A DNA stretch of 64,000 nt from Methylomarinum vadi (GCF_000733935.1 NZ_JPON01000001.1:310001-374000), one strand, 5' to 3'; shown: positions 25,166-34,756, counted from the stretch's first letter. A program made the numbers and translations. The notes: generated by a model not told the origin, from the sequence alone.

Positions 25166-25453
25166 TTATTTGAATCGAGAAAAAGCCGATTTCAATGCCG
25201 AATTCATTGATGTCCAGGACGTTTCAAAGCCTGCTTTGATGTCTTCCCAGGCTTCGTCGCTTGCGGATTCAAGCGATTTCAGTTTAGCCTTCGCTTCATC
25301 ACGTTGTTTTTTTAAGGCATCGATTTGTTGATGAAATTCGGCCTTTATGTCGGTCTGAGCAATTTTGGCCTGAGCTTCCAGCTTGTCGATATCGGCATTC
25401 CATTTGTCTAATGTGGTCTTCATTTTTTCTACATATTCACTTCGCTTGCTCAT
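25166..25453 (-). CDS. Small coiled-coil protein (95 aa)
   Basis: Almost entirely heptad-like helix: MKTTLDKWNADIDKLEAQAK, then HQQIDALKKQRDEAKAKLKSL, ending with an amphipathic FSRFK. No signal or membrane segment. Short coiled coils of this type include stress-induced proteins resembling cyanobacterial Sll1863; I mention that as a resemblance, not an identification. A GAGGAG ribosome site lies upstream on the minus strand. It is 211 bases upstream of the amidoligase operon on the same strand. Confidence 0.75.
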   Translation of the reverse strand: MSKRSEYVEKMKTTLDKWNADIDKLEAQAKIAQTDIKAEFHQQIDALKKQRDEAKAKLKSLESASDEAWEDIKAGFETSWTSMNSALKSAFSRFK

Positions 25454-25574
25454 ACTACTCTCCTCAAGATATTAGTATTAGCTAAAAATTCCGTTCCCTT
25501 CAGCTATTATCCAGGTTACATTATCATCATCCGCCCGCTATTCGGAGTTTGTCAAGGTCTTATATGGTGCCAAC

Positions 25575-26825
25575 ATGCTAAATAAAGATCTTTCGTCGGG
25601 AAACCAAAATTTTTCTGAGACTCCTTCGTTATGGGAGTTTGTCCGCCTGAACGATTATCGCCTGCCGAAAGTCAGTGGTGCCAGCGCGGCACGATTAAAG
25701 TGGGTTTCGTTCAAACGTTTCTTCCTGCGTCTTGAAACGGAGGAATTGGCACCCTTGAAAAAGGAGAGCGAGCTGCAGCCCTTGTCGCAGGAGCATCTCG
25801 ACCGTGTGGTGAAAGAGATCGATTGGGGCCGTGCGGTCGATGCGTTCGATAGGGCAATAGACAAGGAAGAATGGATCTCTACTGCGGACAATTCGGTTAA
25901 ATTCGTCGTCGGTCCGCCCTATTCAGGGCATTGCCGAATGTTGACGGCATGGGCGAGTCGGCATGGCGCTCATGTGGTCGCCCCTCCTTCGCTCGAGCAG
26001 ATTCTGGGTTCATGTTCGGCTTGGTTTAAAGATTGGCCTGAACCAGGACGGTTATGGGTGTTACCGCATTTGGAGTCTTGTTATTTACGGCATGCGCAAG
26101 GACTCAAATTAATGCGGCGTTTGTTCGAAATGGTTTTGCGGGGAGAACTTGGTAACGGAGTCATTGGTTGCGATAGTTGGGCATGGATTTATTTGCAACG
26201 CATTTGGCCCCTTCCAGAATGGGATGTTTTAACAGTGCAAGGATTTGACGGCGCGCGTCTTAGCCGTCTTTTTTTTCATTTGGCCGTCGATAACGAAGGC
26301 GAAAGTGTTTTATTCAGGAATGCCGGTAACGGCAAAATCATAGCGCTGGAAGCATCCGACGCAGAGCACGAAATCAGTCCCGAATTGAGCCAGCTCGCCG
26401 TTTATTGTCGTGGTAATGTCGGTCTTGCCAGAATGTATTGGCGGGAAAGATTGAAGGCGGAACCGGAGTCGGAACGGCAACACGGAAAGTCTGAGCAAGA
26501 GCAAAATCCGCCTCGCTTGGCGCAAGATGCCGCGGAGCGGTGCGTTTGGGTGGCCGATATGCCTAAGGAACCGGTATTGCCCAGTGAAAAGGCTGAGGAT
26601 ATGGCCTTCATCATGCATGTGTTGCTATTGCATAACGGCTTGCCTGAAGCCGTCTTGACTCAGCTTCTTCCTTTGCCCCATCATCGCATCATGTCTTTAT
26701 TATTACGCTTAAAAGACATGGGAATCGTTGCCTTGCGCCATGATTACTGGCAAATCACCCCGCTGGGATATATCAGCGTGCGCGATTACTTGCGCTCCCG
26801 CGATTATATGCTTGATGCTTTTTAG
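25575..26825 (+). CDS. Hypothetical protein with degenerate P-loop and C-terminal winged-helix-like region (416 aa)
   Basis: Family not recognised. Around residue 115 is VVGPPYSGHCRML, at the place and with the shape of a Walker A loop, but with His where Lys should be, so it probably cannot hydrolyse ATP. Downstream, GRLWVLPHLESCYLRHAQGL recalls a Walker B strand. A charged linker follows (about 290-335) and a C-terminal helix-turn-helix-like segment (NGLPEAVLTQLLPLPHHRIMSLLLRLKDMGIV, then LRHDYWQITPLGY). Eleven bases separate it from the MscS-type channel gene, so the two are cotranscribed. It could be a regulator or adaptor for the channel. Confidence 0.8.
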   Translation: MLNKDLSSGNQNFSETPSLWEFVRLNDYRLPKVSGASAARLKWVSFKRFFLRLETEELAPLKKESELQPLSQEHLDRVVKEIDWGRAVDAFDRAIDKEEWISTADNSVKFVVGPPYSGHCRMLTAWASRHGAHVVAPPSLEQILGSCSAWFKDWPEPGRLWVLPHLESCYLRHAQGLKLMRRLFEMVLRGELGNGVIGCDSWAWIYLQRIWPLPEWDVLTVQGFDGARLSRLFFHLAVDNEGESVLFRNAGNGKIIALEASDAEHEISPELSQLAVYCRGNVGLARMYWRERLKAEPESERQHGKSEQEQNPPRLAQDAAERCVWVADMPKEPVLPSEKAEDMAFIMHVLLLHNGLPEAVLTQLLPLPHHRIMSLLLRLKDMGIVALRHDYWQITPLGYISVRDYLRSRDYMLDAF

Positions 26826-26836
26826 AAGGAGTTGCC

Positions 26837-27673
26837 ATGGAAAACCAGCAGCTTGCGCAGATCTTTAAAACCCCGGATAGCAGCACGATCCTGGAGTTGT
26901 TGTTGATCGTGATCGGCGCCGGGTTGCTGATCATAACGACGCAAAAATTGTTACCTTGGGTCGCCAATCGCTTGCACGGCAAGCCGCGCTTCTTTCTGTT
27001 GGCCATGGTCCCTTTATTACGCTTGTTTTTTATCGTTGCGTCCATCCTGCTGGTCGTGCCGCGCGTAATTGAGCCTTCGCTGCAAAACATGATTGCCGTT
27101 CTCGGTTCACTGGGCCTGGCATTGGGCTTTGCCTTGAAAGATTATGCCGCTAGTCTCATTGCTGGGGTGGTTGCGGTTGGGGAAAGGCCCTACCGTAATG
27201 GCGATTGGATCGAAATAAACGGCATATACGGAGAAGTTAGCCACGTCGGCATACGTACGTTACAACTCGTCACACCGGACGATACTGTGGTCACGATCCC
27301 GCATTTGAAACTATGGAACCAGGCCATTGCCAATGCCAATAACGGAACGCCGAAATTGCAGTGTGCCGCCGATTTCTACTTGCATCCCGATCATGACGCC
27401 AGTCAGGTCGAACAGTTATTACTGGATGTTGCCCTGACCAGCCCGTACCTTCGTTACGATGAGCCGGTTGCGGTTGTCGTGCAGGAACATCCTTGGGGAA
27501 CGCGGTATCGGCTCAAGGCCTATCCGATCGATCCGCGCCAACAGTTTCGCTTCATTTCCGACTTGACTGTCCGAGGGAAAGAAGAGTTAAGAGCGTTAGG
27601 CGTGGCCTTTTCCCTGGTTTCGGCAACTAAGAGCGGAACGGGACAAATATATCATGAGAATAATCTACCATGA
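26837..27673 (+). CDS. Small mechanosensitive channel (MscS family)
   Basis: 278 residues. Hydrophobic segments at about 18-40 and 55-75 precede the pore-lining TM3, which has the family pattern GLALGFALKDYAASLIAGV. The beta domain follows (VGERPYRNGDWIEINGIYGEVSHVGIRTLQLVTPDDTVVTIP). It releases solutes from the cytoplasm when membrane tension rises. It has one transmembrane pair less than the long MscK/MscM forms. An AAGGAG ribosome site precedes the ATG. It is coupled to the unrecognised 416-residue protein upstream. Confidence 0.92.
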   Translation: MENQQLAQIFKTPDSSTILELLLIVIGAGLLIITTQKLLPWVANRLHGKPRFFLLAMVPLLRLFFIVASILLVVPRVIEPSLQNMIAVLGSLGLALGFALKDYAASLIAGVVAVGERPYRNGDWIEINGIYGEVSHVGIRTLQLVTPDDTVVTIPHLKLWNQAIANANNGTPKLQCAADFYLHPDHDASQVEQLLLDVALTSPYLRYDEPVAVVVQEHPWGTRYRLKAYPIDPRQQFRFISDLTVRGKEELRALGVAFSLVSATKSGTGQIYHENNLP

Positions 27674-27815
27674 ATTAGGTTCGCTTAGAGGATGTGCGGA
27701 TTTAAAATTCACCGGTGATCAAAAAGCAAGGATTCAAGCTTAGGAGTTTGCCGAACAACGTAATTGGCAGTCTAACTTATGGTGGAATCCGTCCCAGCCT
27801 GAGCTTAAACCGGCT

Positions 27816-28172
27816 TTAATAAGGATTACCGCGCGGGTTTCTGGGTAAAAAAAGGAGGCTTTGCCGTCTTTCGGCGCCTATCGTTGGGAGTTTGATTGGT
27901 TTCCCTGTTTGTCCTGCAACTAATATATGTATTCTTTTCAAATTGTAGGCCATGGCCACCAGTTTCCATTCGCCGGTTGTCGCTTGCAGACCTCCTAACG
28001 AGAACTGGCGAAAGCTTATGATCTTTTTGATGATCCCAAACATGGGCTCGACGGTGCATTTGCGTTGACCACATACGGCTCGGCCTTGTTTGGTTTTCAG
28101 CGCATGGGGCATTTTGACCACAAAATCATCGTTGTTGGGTTCTGGGACATCAGGCTTAAGGTGTTCTTCCTA
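27816..28172 (-). pseudogene. Remnant of an IS1182-like transposase (C-terminal part)
   Basis: About 118 codons are readable and match only the C-terminal end of this transposase class: CTVEPMFGIIKKIISFRQFSLGGLQATTGEWKLVAMAYNLKRIH carries the catalytic-Glu region (VEPMFG). Upstream in frame is LKPDVPEPNNDDFVVKMPHALK, then a TAG at 28170-28172. The N-terminal two thirds and both ends are missing. It differs in sequence from the IS1182-like element in the island. Confidence 0.8.
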
Positions 28173-28478
28173 GGGCAAATGATGAGTGTAACGACCCAGG
28201 GGGCCGTGGTCCTTTGCGAATGGAGCTCAACCCGATGAATAATGCGTTATTTCCAGACGAACAAAAGCCGTAAATTTCCGAGTGAGTCAATCTAGAGGTT
28301 AGCGGAAAATCTATGCGGCTTTTTCCGACTCGTTTAAGCCTGAGCCGACTGTTCCGGTAGATGCCAGTTCGAGTTGAAACTGAAATGCCGTGATCAAAGA
28401 ATTAAATCGATTTGTGTTCTTTTATTTTCATCCCGTTAATTTCGCATCGATGCATGAGTAATAACCGATAGTGAAAAG
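28173..28478. other. Non-coding stretch after the transposase remnant
   Basis: No convincing reading frame, RNA gene or terminator. It probably contains further decayed insertion-sequence DNA. Confidence 0.4.
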
Positions 28479-29756
28479 TCATGAACCATGCGCCTGATTC
28501 TTTTTCAGCTTTTCCAGCAATGCCACAAGCGCTGTAAACAGAATCGCCGCGAAAATCACCGACACCGACACCGACATATCGCTGAGCCATTCCGGTTTCA
28601 ACAGAAGGATCGTTCCGAGCCCCAGCATCATGCTGCCGGACAATAACTTCAATAGGCGTCCTTCCTGTTCCGATAGTTTTTTGCTGCCTAATGTCATCGT
28701 GAACACGAAGACAATCATCAGTAAGGGAATGACATAGATGAGGTTATAAAAAAACAAATAAAGATAGTACTGTGTGACGTTTAGTTCGTTAAGCGTCAGT
28801 ACCCGCGTGAACACCATCGGCAAGCCGGCGGTGCATAGCAGTTCGTAACTGTTGGCGGCGACGGCCAGGACCAGCGTGGCGAGAATCATGGTTGGCCAAC
28901 TGCCGGTCTGGCTCAAGCTTCTGATACGGGCAAACAGTTTGTTCTTGGCCGAATCCGACAATGACAACGAAACACCCTGTTGGAAAAAAAAGAAATCCTT
29001 GATGTTGATCAGACCGAAGGTAAATGCAACCAAGCCGGCAATCGCGGTGATGAACATCAATTCTTCGGTGATTAGAAACAGGTTCAACCAGGCGGCCATG
29101 AACAGAAAATACATAATGCCGGAACAGGCGACGAATGTCGTGCCGACGGTCAGCATACGGATGCGGCTACGGTGATGGACCATTAGGCTGAGCAGGAAAA
29201 ACAGCACGAAAAAGGCGCAGGGATTGAAGGCATCCAGCGCGGCGATAATCAACGTGAAAACCGGCAGGGAAAAATCCTGATAATGGACCTGACCCAAGCC
29301 GGGCAGAGTGAATTGTTGCGGTAACTCGGTCAACGGCCGGCTGTGTTGGCGGTAGCATTCCAGTAATTTCTTCTCCAACTGTTGGCCGGTGCTATCGGCT
29401 CTGTCGAAGCCGACCATCATTTGGCCGCAGTATATGAAGGCGGGGACCGATTTGGCTTGTTGCCCCAGTTGTTCGGCCATCGTCAAGTAGCGTTGTTGAT
29501 TGGCCCGGTTGCCGACCAGGTCGTAACTGTGCACATTCAGCCAGGCGTATTTTTTCGGCAGACTTTCGATGAACGGTTTGGCTTCCCGGCAATGCGGGCA
29601 ATATCTGGACCAAAAATAATACAGGTCGACGGCTTTCCCTCCCGTGAGGCCGTTAATTTCCGCCTGGGCGGGAGCGGGCAACAAGGAAACGTCCAATAAT
29701 GCACAAATAAAGGCAAGAATGGCTTTGTAAGTTAAAGATTCAGTGTTTGAATTCAT
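28479..29756 (-). CDS. Thioredoxin-domain / DsbD-CcdA-like membrane hybrid (425 aa)
   Basis: A signal-peptide-like N-terminus (LAFICALLDVSLLPAPAQA) is followed by a periplasmic thioredoxin-like domain with a CPHC active site at about residues 53-56 (FWSRYCPHCREAKPF). About seven transmembrane segments begin near residue 165, including a conserved Cys in AFNPCAFFVLF and a second in SYELLCTAGLPMVF, the pair expected for a DsbD/CcdA-type electron carrier. It probably moves reducing equivalents from the cytoplasm to periplasmic thiols. It overlaps the upstream gene by 17 bases. A possible client is the exported MsrA nearby (inference). Confidence 0.82.
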   Translation of the reverse strand: MNSNTESLTYKAILAFICALLDVSLLPAPAQAEINGLTGGKAVDLYYFWSRYCPHCREAKPFIESLPKKYAWLNVHSYDLVGNRANQQRYLTMAEQLGQQAKSVPAFIYCGQMMVGFDRADSTGQQLEKKLLECYRQHSRPLTELPQQFTLPGLGQVHYQDFSLPVFTLIIAALDAFNPCAFFVLFFLLSLMVHHRSRIRMLTVGTTFVACSGIMYFLFMAAWLNLFLITEELMFITAIAGLVAFTFGLINIKDFFFFQQGVSLSLSDSAKNKLFARIRSLSQTGSWPTMILATLVLAVAANSYELLCTAGLPMVFTRVLTLNELNVTQYYLYLFFYNLIYVIPLLMIVFVFTMTLGSKKLSEQEGRLLKLLSGSMMLGLGTILLLKPEWLSDMSVSVSVIFAAILFTALVALLEKLKKNQAHGS

Positions 29757-31311
29757 CGAGATAATTCCAAAACTGGGTTAGGGTTTCCGCACGGCCGGTG
29801 TCTATGCGATAAGTATAGTTCAGTTCCAGGTCGCTTAACGGCTGTAGGGCTTGCAATTGATGCCGAAGCACCTCGCGGTCGGCATCGGAAACATTGTCAA
29901 GTTGTTGAGCCCGCTGCCGCAGACGTTGATCCAGCATTTCCTGGTCGGCAATAGTTTGAATGATTGCGATGGGTACCCCGATTATTTCGGCCAGCTCTAA
30001 AAACGGCCGGCGTTGTTGCCGTTGTAAAAAGGTGGCGTCGACGATGACGTCGAAACCGGCGGCCAATATGGTTCTTGCCAGTTGCAGCAAGCGGTCGTAG
30101 GTTTGCCGAGTGGCGTCGGCGTTATAAAGGCCCTGTCCGAAACCGGCAGGCTTTGACTGAAACGAAGCCGGGGGAAACAGCCGCTTCCTTTCCACATCGG
30201 AGCGGATACGGATGGCCGGCAGACGTTCCAGCATTTGTTCCGACAACCAGCTTTTTCCGGAAGCGGAAATGCCGTGCATCAACCAAAGGCGGGGGGAAGG
30301 CGGTTGGGTAAAATCGTTCGCCAGGCGCAAATAGGTGCGATAGGCCTCTTCGGCTTGTTGTCGTTGTTTGTTGTCGATGGGCTGGCAGGCGCGAATGGCG
30401 CTGACCTTGGTCCGCACCATGGCGCGATAGACCAGGTAGAAGCGGAGTAATTTGAGGGCGGCATAATCGCCTGTATGTTGTAGATAATCGTTCAGAAAAC
30501 GAAAAGCCAGATCAATGCGCCAATTGTCGGCGAGATCCATGACCAGGAAGGCTACTTCGCTGATCACGTCTATCCAATAAAGGGCTGGATTGAATTCGAT
30601 TCCGTCGAACGGTACGGGAGTGTCGTCGATCAAGACGATATTGCCCAAATGCAGGTCGCCGTGGCATTCGCGAATAAAACCGTCCTGTTTGCGTTGAAGC
30701 AAAGCCGGTTGCAGGGCGATGAATGCGCGTTCGCTCCATTGTTTCAGCGAAGAGAGCAGTCCGGGATGTTCTATCTCCTGCAAACGCTCGATCTGCATGA
30801 AATTTTCTCTGACGGGCTGCATTACGGTATCGGGGAGCCCATAGCGGGATGCGTCCGCAGCGGGCGTAATCCGGTCATGAAATTCGGCAATGATTCGGGC
30901 CGTTTGCCTGATGTGTTCGGCCGTGAGCAATTGCCGTTGTAATAAATGGTCGAAGGTTCGATGATGGTTGAAACGGCGCATCTTGACGGCATAGTCGATT
31001 ACCGCGCCGCGACCGTCTAGCTTAGGGCGGCTTTCGCTACCGTTTATCGTGACCACATCGAGATAAATGTCGGGCGCCAATCGCTTGTTGAGACGTAGTT
31101 CTTCCAGGCAATAGTGGTGCCTTTTTTCCACCGTGGAAAAATCAAGAAAGCCGAGGTCCAGGGGCTTCTTGATCTTGTAGGCATGGTTTCCGGCTAGTAT
31201 GACCCAGGAAATGTGGGTTTCGATCAGTAAGATATCGTCAGCCTCATGCGGATAAAGCGCGGGATTTTGCAGTGAACGGATCAATGGCGGAGTGGTCGCA
31301 AGCGTCGTCAT
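29740..31311 (-). CDS. Aminoglycoside-phosphotransferase-like / AAA ATPase fusion protein (523 aa)
   Basis: Two-part cytoplasmic protein. The N-terminal ~320 residues form a kinase-like fold, with KIKKPLDLGFLDFSTVEKR near the start and the catalytic-loop pattern ECHGDLHLGNIVLIDDTPVPFDGIEF. From about 340, a P-loop nucleotide kinase-like domain begins with LMHGISASGKSWLSEQM, IRIRSDVERKRLF and DVIVDATFLQRQQRR. This fusion is widespread in proteobacteria under names such as 'bifunctional aminoglycoside phosphotransferase/ATP-binding protein', and its real substrate is unknown; it need not confer drug resistance. It is coupled to the thioredoxin/DsbD-like gene. Confidence 0.88.
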   Translation of the reverse strand: MTTLATTPPLIRSLQNPALYPHEADDILLIETHISWVILAGNHAYKIKKPLDLGFLDFSTVEKRHHYCLEELRLNKRLAPDIYLDVVTINGSESRPKLDGRGAVIDYAVKMRRFNHHRTFDHLLQRQLLTAEHIRQTARIIAEFHDRITPAADASRYGLPDTVMQPVRENFMQIERLQEIEHPGLLSSLKQWSERAFIALQPALLQRKQDGFIRECHGDLHLGNIVLIDDTPVPFDGIEFNPALYWIDVISEVAFLVMDLADNWRIDLAFRFLNDYLQHTGDYAALKLLRFYLVYRAMVRTKVSAIRACQPIDNKQRQQAEEAYRTYLRLANDFTQPPSPRLWLMHGISASGKSWLSEQMLERLPAIRIRSDVERKRLFPPASFQSKPAGFGQGLYNADATRQTYDRLLQLARTILAAGFDVIVDATFLQRQQRRPFLELAEIIGVPIAIIQTIADQEMLDQRLRQRAQQLDNVSDADREVLRHQLQALQPLSDLELNYTYRIDTGRAETLTQFWNYLDEFKH

Positions 31312-31449
31312 GGCATCGGCACGAGCAGTGGTAAAGAGGCAATATAACGTTCATGCCTTTGTCTTTGCCAGGGTTTTCGTGCTAACCAAGCGGAAAAGGG
31401 CTACTATGTCATTATCGATATGTGCTGTGCGTGCTGCAAGGGGGGCGAT

Positions 31450-32193
31450 ATGAGCAGGCCAATCAATTTCCCAACTAGGCTGCTGTGGATAATGATACTG
31501 TTTTGTTTTCACCTAACGGTGCGGGCCGAGGAGGATTACGCCATGGCGAGACAAGAATTGGTCAACGAAATCAAGGAAAATGTCAGAGCCACCCGATTTT
31601 ATCTGGATCGGGAGAAGCTGGATGAAAAAGTGATGCGGATGTTGGCGACGGTGCCGCGGCACGAATTCGTACCGCAGGATTCCAGACGCTTCGCTTATGA
31701 AAACCGGCCCTTGTCGATCGGTTACGGGCAAACGATCTCCCAGCCTTATATCGTCGCGATCATGACCGATTTGCTCGATCTACACCCCGATGCCAAGGTG
31801 TTGGAACTGGGCACCGGCTCGGGGTACCAGGCGGCGATTCTCTCCGGTTTGGTCAAGGAGGTCTACACGATCGAGATAGTCGAAGCGTTGGGGTTGAAGG
31901 CCAAGGAACGCCTGGTCCGACTGGGATATGATAACGTCACGGTCAAGATCGGTGACGGCTATTACGGTTGGGACGAACATGCGCCGTTCGATGCCATCAT
32001 CGTCACGGCGGCGGCCAGTCATATTCCTCCGCCGTTAACCCAGCAATTGAAAGTCGGAGGCAAGATGATCATTCCGGTCGGCACGATGTTTTTGACCCAA
32101 CAGCTGTTATTGGTGACCAAGCAGGAAAAGGGCAAACTGGTCAGCCGCCAGATTTTACCGGTACGTTTCGTGCCGGTGACCGGCGGCCATTAA
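31450..32193 (+). CDS. pcm: Protein-L-isoaspartate O-methyltransferase with signal peptide
   Basis: Repairs isomerised aspartate residues in proteins with S-adenosylmethionine. I place the start at 31450 because AAGGGGGG lies just upstream; an earlier ATG (31420) would add a Cys-rich stub and bury the ribosome site. The resulting 247-residue protein has an N-terminal hydrophobic stretch (LLWIMILFCFHLTVRA) like a signal peptide. Typical PCMT motifs follow: VPRHEFVP, RPLSIGYGQTISQPYIVA, SAM motif VLELGTGSGYQAAIL and DAIIVTAAASHIPPPL. A membrane spermidine-synthase-like gene starts 12 bases later. Confidence 0.93.
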   Translation: MSRPINFPTRLLWIMILFCFHLTVRAEEDYAMARQELVNEIKENVRATRFYLDREKLDEKVMRMLATVPRHEFVPQDSRRFAYENRPLSIGYGQTISQPYIVAIMTDLLDLHPDAKVLELGTGSGYQAAILSGLVKEVYTIEIVEALGLKAKERLVRLGYDNVTVKIGDGYYGWDEHAPFDAIIVTAAASHIPPPLTQQLKVGGKMIIPVGTMFLTQQLLLVTKQEKGKLVSRQILPVRFVPVTGGH

Positions 32194-32205
32194 TCGATGG
32201 AGTGA

Positions 32206-34638
32206 ATGATGGCACGTTTGCCGGTTTTTTCGTTGGGTTCGTTGTCGGCGGCGGCATTGGCTTACGAATTGTTGTTAATGCGGTTGTTCTCGATCATTCA
32301 TTGGCATCATTTTGCCTATATGGTGATTGGCCTGGCGCTGTTGGGCCATGCCTTCAGCGGCAGCGTCGTGCTGTTGCTGCAACGGCATTTGCTCAAATAC
32401 TTCCAGAACGTTTATCCGGTCGTAATGTTGCTGTTCAGCCTGTTCGCCATATTGAGTTTCCAATGGGCCCAATCCGTTCCCTTCAATGCCGAGGAAATCC
32501 TGTGGGACTGGCGTCAAGGACTTTATTTATTGCTGATTTTTCTGCTCCTCAGTGTGCCGTTCTTCTTCGTCGGCACCGCCATTTGCCTGGCGTTTTTGTA
32601 TTTCAAGCGGGAGGTGGCAAAGTTGTATGCGGCCGATTTATTCGGGGCTGGTTTCGGCTGTTTGGGCTTCGTTTGCTTGCTTTATCTCGTGCCGCCGCGC
32701 GAGGCATTGTTTTATATCGCGGTGCTCGGCTTAGTCGCGGCGGTGCTGGCTTGCGTTGAATTACGCCTTGAGCGGTTCAATCTGATCGCCGTCGTGGCGG
32801 CATTTTTTTTGCTGCAATGGAGCGCGGCGGGATTGCACTTGCACATTTCTCCCTACAAGAGCCTGTCACAGACGCGTCTGATTAACGGCACTCGGGTGGT
32901 CGCCGAAAAATCGGGCCCGCTGGGCATGTTAACAGTATTGGCCAGCGATCGGGTCCCGTTTCGTTATGCGCCCGGCATGAGCCTGGTTTCAGGCAGCGAA
33001 CCTTTGCCGCAGCTGGCCGTTTTCACCGATGCCGATAACATGACGGTGATCACTCGCCGACCCGATCGTATCGAGGAACTAGACTATCTCGATCAAATGA
33101 CCTCGGCCTTGCCTTATCATTTGCGTAAGATCGATGATGTGCTAATTATCGGTTCCGGCGGCGGTAACGATGTCTGGCAGGCGCGATTGCATGATGCGGC
33201 AAACATTGTCGCGGTCGAGTTGAATCCGCAGATGGTCGAACTGACTACCTTGAGGGAGGATGATTTCGTCAGTGATGTTTACCGGCAGCCGGGAGTGTCC
33301 GTGCATATCGGCGACGGCCGCGATTTTCTCAATACCCGCCAGCAAGACTACAGTCTCATTCAATTGACGCTATTGGACTCGTTCAATGCCGCGGCCGCCG
33401 GTCTCTATGCCTTGAATGAAAATTATCTGTACACCGTCGAAGCCTTGCGGCTTTACCTGGCCCATTTACAGCCCGAAGGCTATTTATCGATCACGCGTTG
33501 GGCTAAGATGCCGCCTCGCGATACGTTGAAGTTATTCAATACGGCCTTGACGGTGTTGCGGGAAAAGGGCAGCGCCCGCCAACATCTCATGTTAATTCGC
33601 AGTTGGCAAACGGCGACCTTGATCGTCAAAAACGGCATTTTCAGCCGCCAGGAAATCGCCGCCGCCGAAGCATTCTGCGAACAACGCAATTTCGACCTGG
33701 TCTATACGCCGGCGATAAATGCCGCCCAGGCTAACCGCTTCAACATGTTGCGCGAACCGTTGTTTTACGAATCGACGCAGGCCTTGCTAGGACCGGAGCG
33801 GGAAAGTTTCGTCTCCCGTTACAAATTCAATCTGCGGCCGGCCACTGATGACAGGCCGTATTTTCAGCATTTTTTCCGCTGGTCGTCGTTGCCGGAAATG
33901 ATTGATTTATTCGATAAAGGCGGGGCGAGCCTAATCGAAAGCGGCTATCTCATCATCTTCGCCACATTAGGTATCGCGGTGTTGAGCAGTATCGTATTGA
34001 TATTGGGACCGTTGCTGTTGCTTCCGAGATCATCCTCGGTGGTCGGCGAGGACGGCGTCAGGCGACGCGATGTGTTTGGTTATTTTTTCGCTATTGGCCT
34101 GGCTTTTTTATTTATCGAGATCGCCTTCATGCAAAAGTTCATTCTGTTTCTGCATCATCCGGTTTTCGCCGCCTCCGCGATATTGACGGCATTCCTGGTT
34201 TTCGCCGGCTGCGGCAGCGCCTGTTCGACCGCGTTTGGCAATCGCTATGGCCGTCATACCGCCGTGAGGGGAGCGGTCGCCGCCATCGTGTTGATTAGTC
34301 TTGTTTATTTGTTGATTCTGCCGCCGCTATTTGCCGGGTGTGCGGGTATGGCGATGACGCCACGGTTTGTATTGGCGATAACTCTGATAGCGCCGTTGGC
34401 ATTTTCCATGGGCATGCCGATGCCGTTGGCTCTGGACAGCTTGGCCAAACACCGTGGCAGACTGATTCCCTGGGCCTGGGGTATTAATGGCTGCGCTTCG
34501 GTGATTAGCTCGGTCTTGGCGGCGTTGCTGGCGATGCAGTTCGGCTTTAGTTTGGTGATCCTGGCGGCGATGGCATTGTATGGCGCGGTGGTTTTTATGT
34601 TTCCGACGCCGCACAAGGCCGCCGGAATCCAATCTTAA
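32206..34638 (+). CDS. Membrane-embedded spermidine-synthase-like protein (810 aa)
   Basis: An N-terminal block of about six transmembrane helices (to about residue 205), a Rossmann-type aminopropyl/methyltransferase-like domain at about 210-560 (DDVLIIGSGGGNDVWQARLH, VAVELNPQMVELTTL, IGDGRDFLNTRQQDYSLIQL), then another set of about six helices. The soluble spermidine synthases are near 290 residues; fusions with membrane domains are known, but their reactions are unproven. GSGGGND replaces the usual GGGDG, so SAM-type binding is likely but the substrate is open. Coupled to the exported PCMT gene. Confidence 0.85.
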   Translation: MMARLPVFSLGSLSAAALAYELLLMRLFSIIHWHHFAYMVIGLALLGHAFSGSVVLLLQRHLLKYFQNVYPVVMLLFSLFAILSFQWAQSVPFNAEEILWDWRQGLYLLLIFLLLSVPFFFVGTAICLAFLYFKREVAKLYAADLFGAGFGCLGFVCLLYLVPPREALFYIAVLGLVAAVLACVELRLERFNLIAVVAAFFLLQWSAAGLHLHISPYKSLSQTRLINGTRVVAEKSGPLGMLTVLASDRVPFRYAPGMSLVSGSEPLPQLAVFTDADNMTVITRRPDRIEELDYLDQMTSALPYHLRKIDDVLIIGSGGGNDVWQARLHDAANIVAVELNPQMVELTTLREDDFVSDVYRQPGVSVHIGDGRDFLNTRQQDYSLIQLTLLDSFNAAAAGLYALNENYLYTVEALRLYLAHLQPEGYLSITRWAKMPPRDTLKLFNTALTVLREKGSARQHLMLIRSWQTATLIVKNGIFSRQEIAAAEAFCEQRNFDLVYTPAINAAQANRFNMLREPLFYESTQALLGPERESFVSRYKFNLRPATDDRPYFQHFFRWSSLPEMIDLFDKGGASLIESGYLIIFATLGIAVLSSIVLILGPLLLLPRSSSVVGEDGVRRRDVFGYFFAIGLAFLFIEIAFMQKFILFLHHPVFAASAILTAFLVFAGCGSACSTAFGNRYGRHTAVRGAVAAIVLISLVYLLILPPLFAGCAGMAMTPRFVLAITLIAPLAFSMGMPMPLALDSLAKHRGRLIPWAWGINGCASVISSVLAALLAMQFGFSLVILAAMALYGAVVFMFPTPHKAAGIQS

Positions 34639-34756
34639 TAGTAGAGCCAGTGTCAATAGACCATTGGCGATTTCTGTTCATAGGCAGCTAGCCGCGAAGT
34701 AACGGCAATTCTGTTATGATTGAAGGCTTGGTCCAATGTGGTGCAGGAGCGGGAGA

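Noticed and set aside
29740-31311. Aminoglycoside resistance gene
   Set aside because: The kinase-like domain is fused to a P-loop domain in a common housekeeping-like family; nothing shows drug modification.
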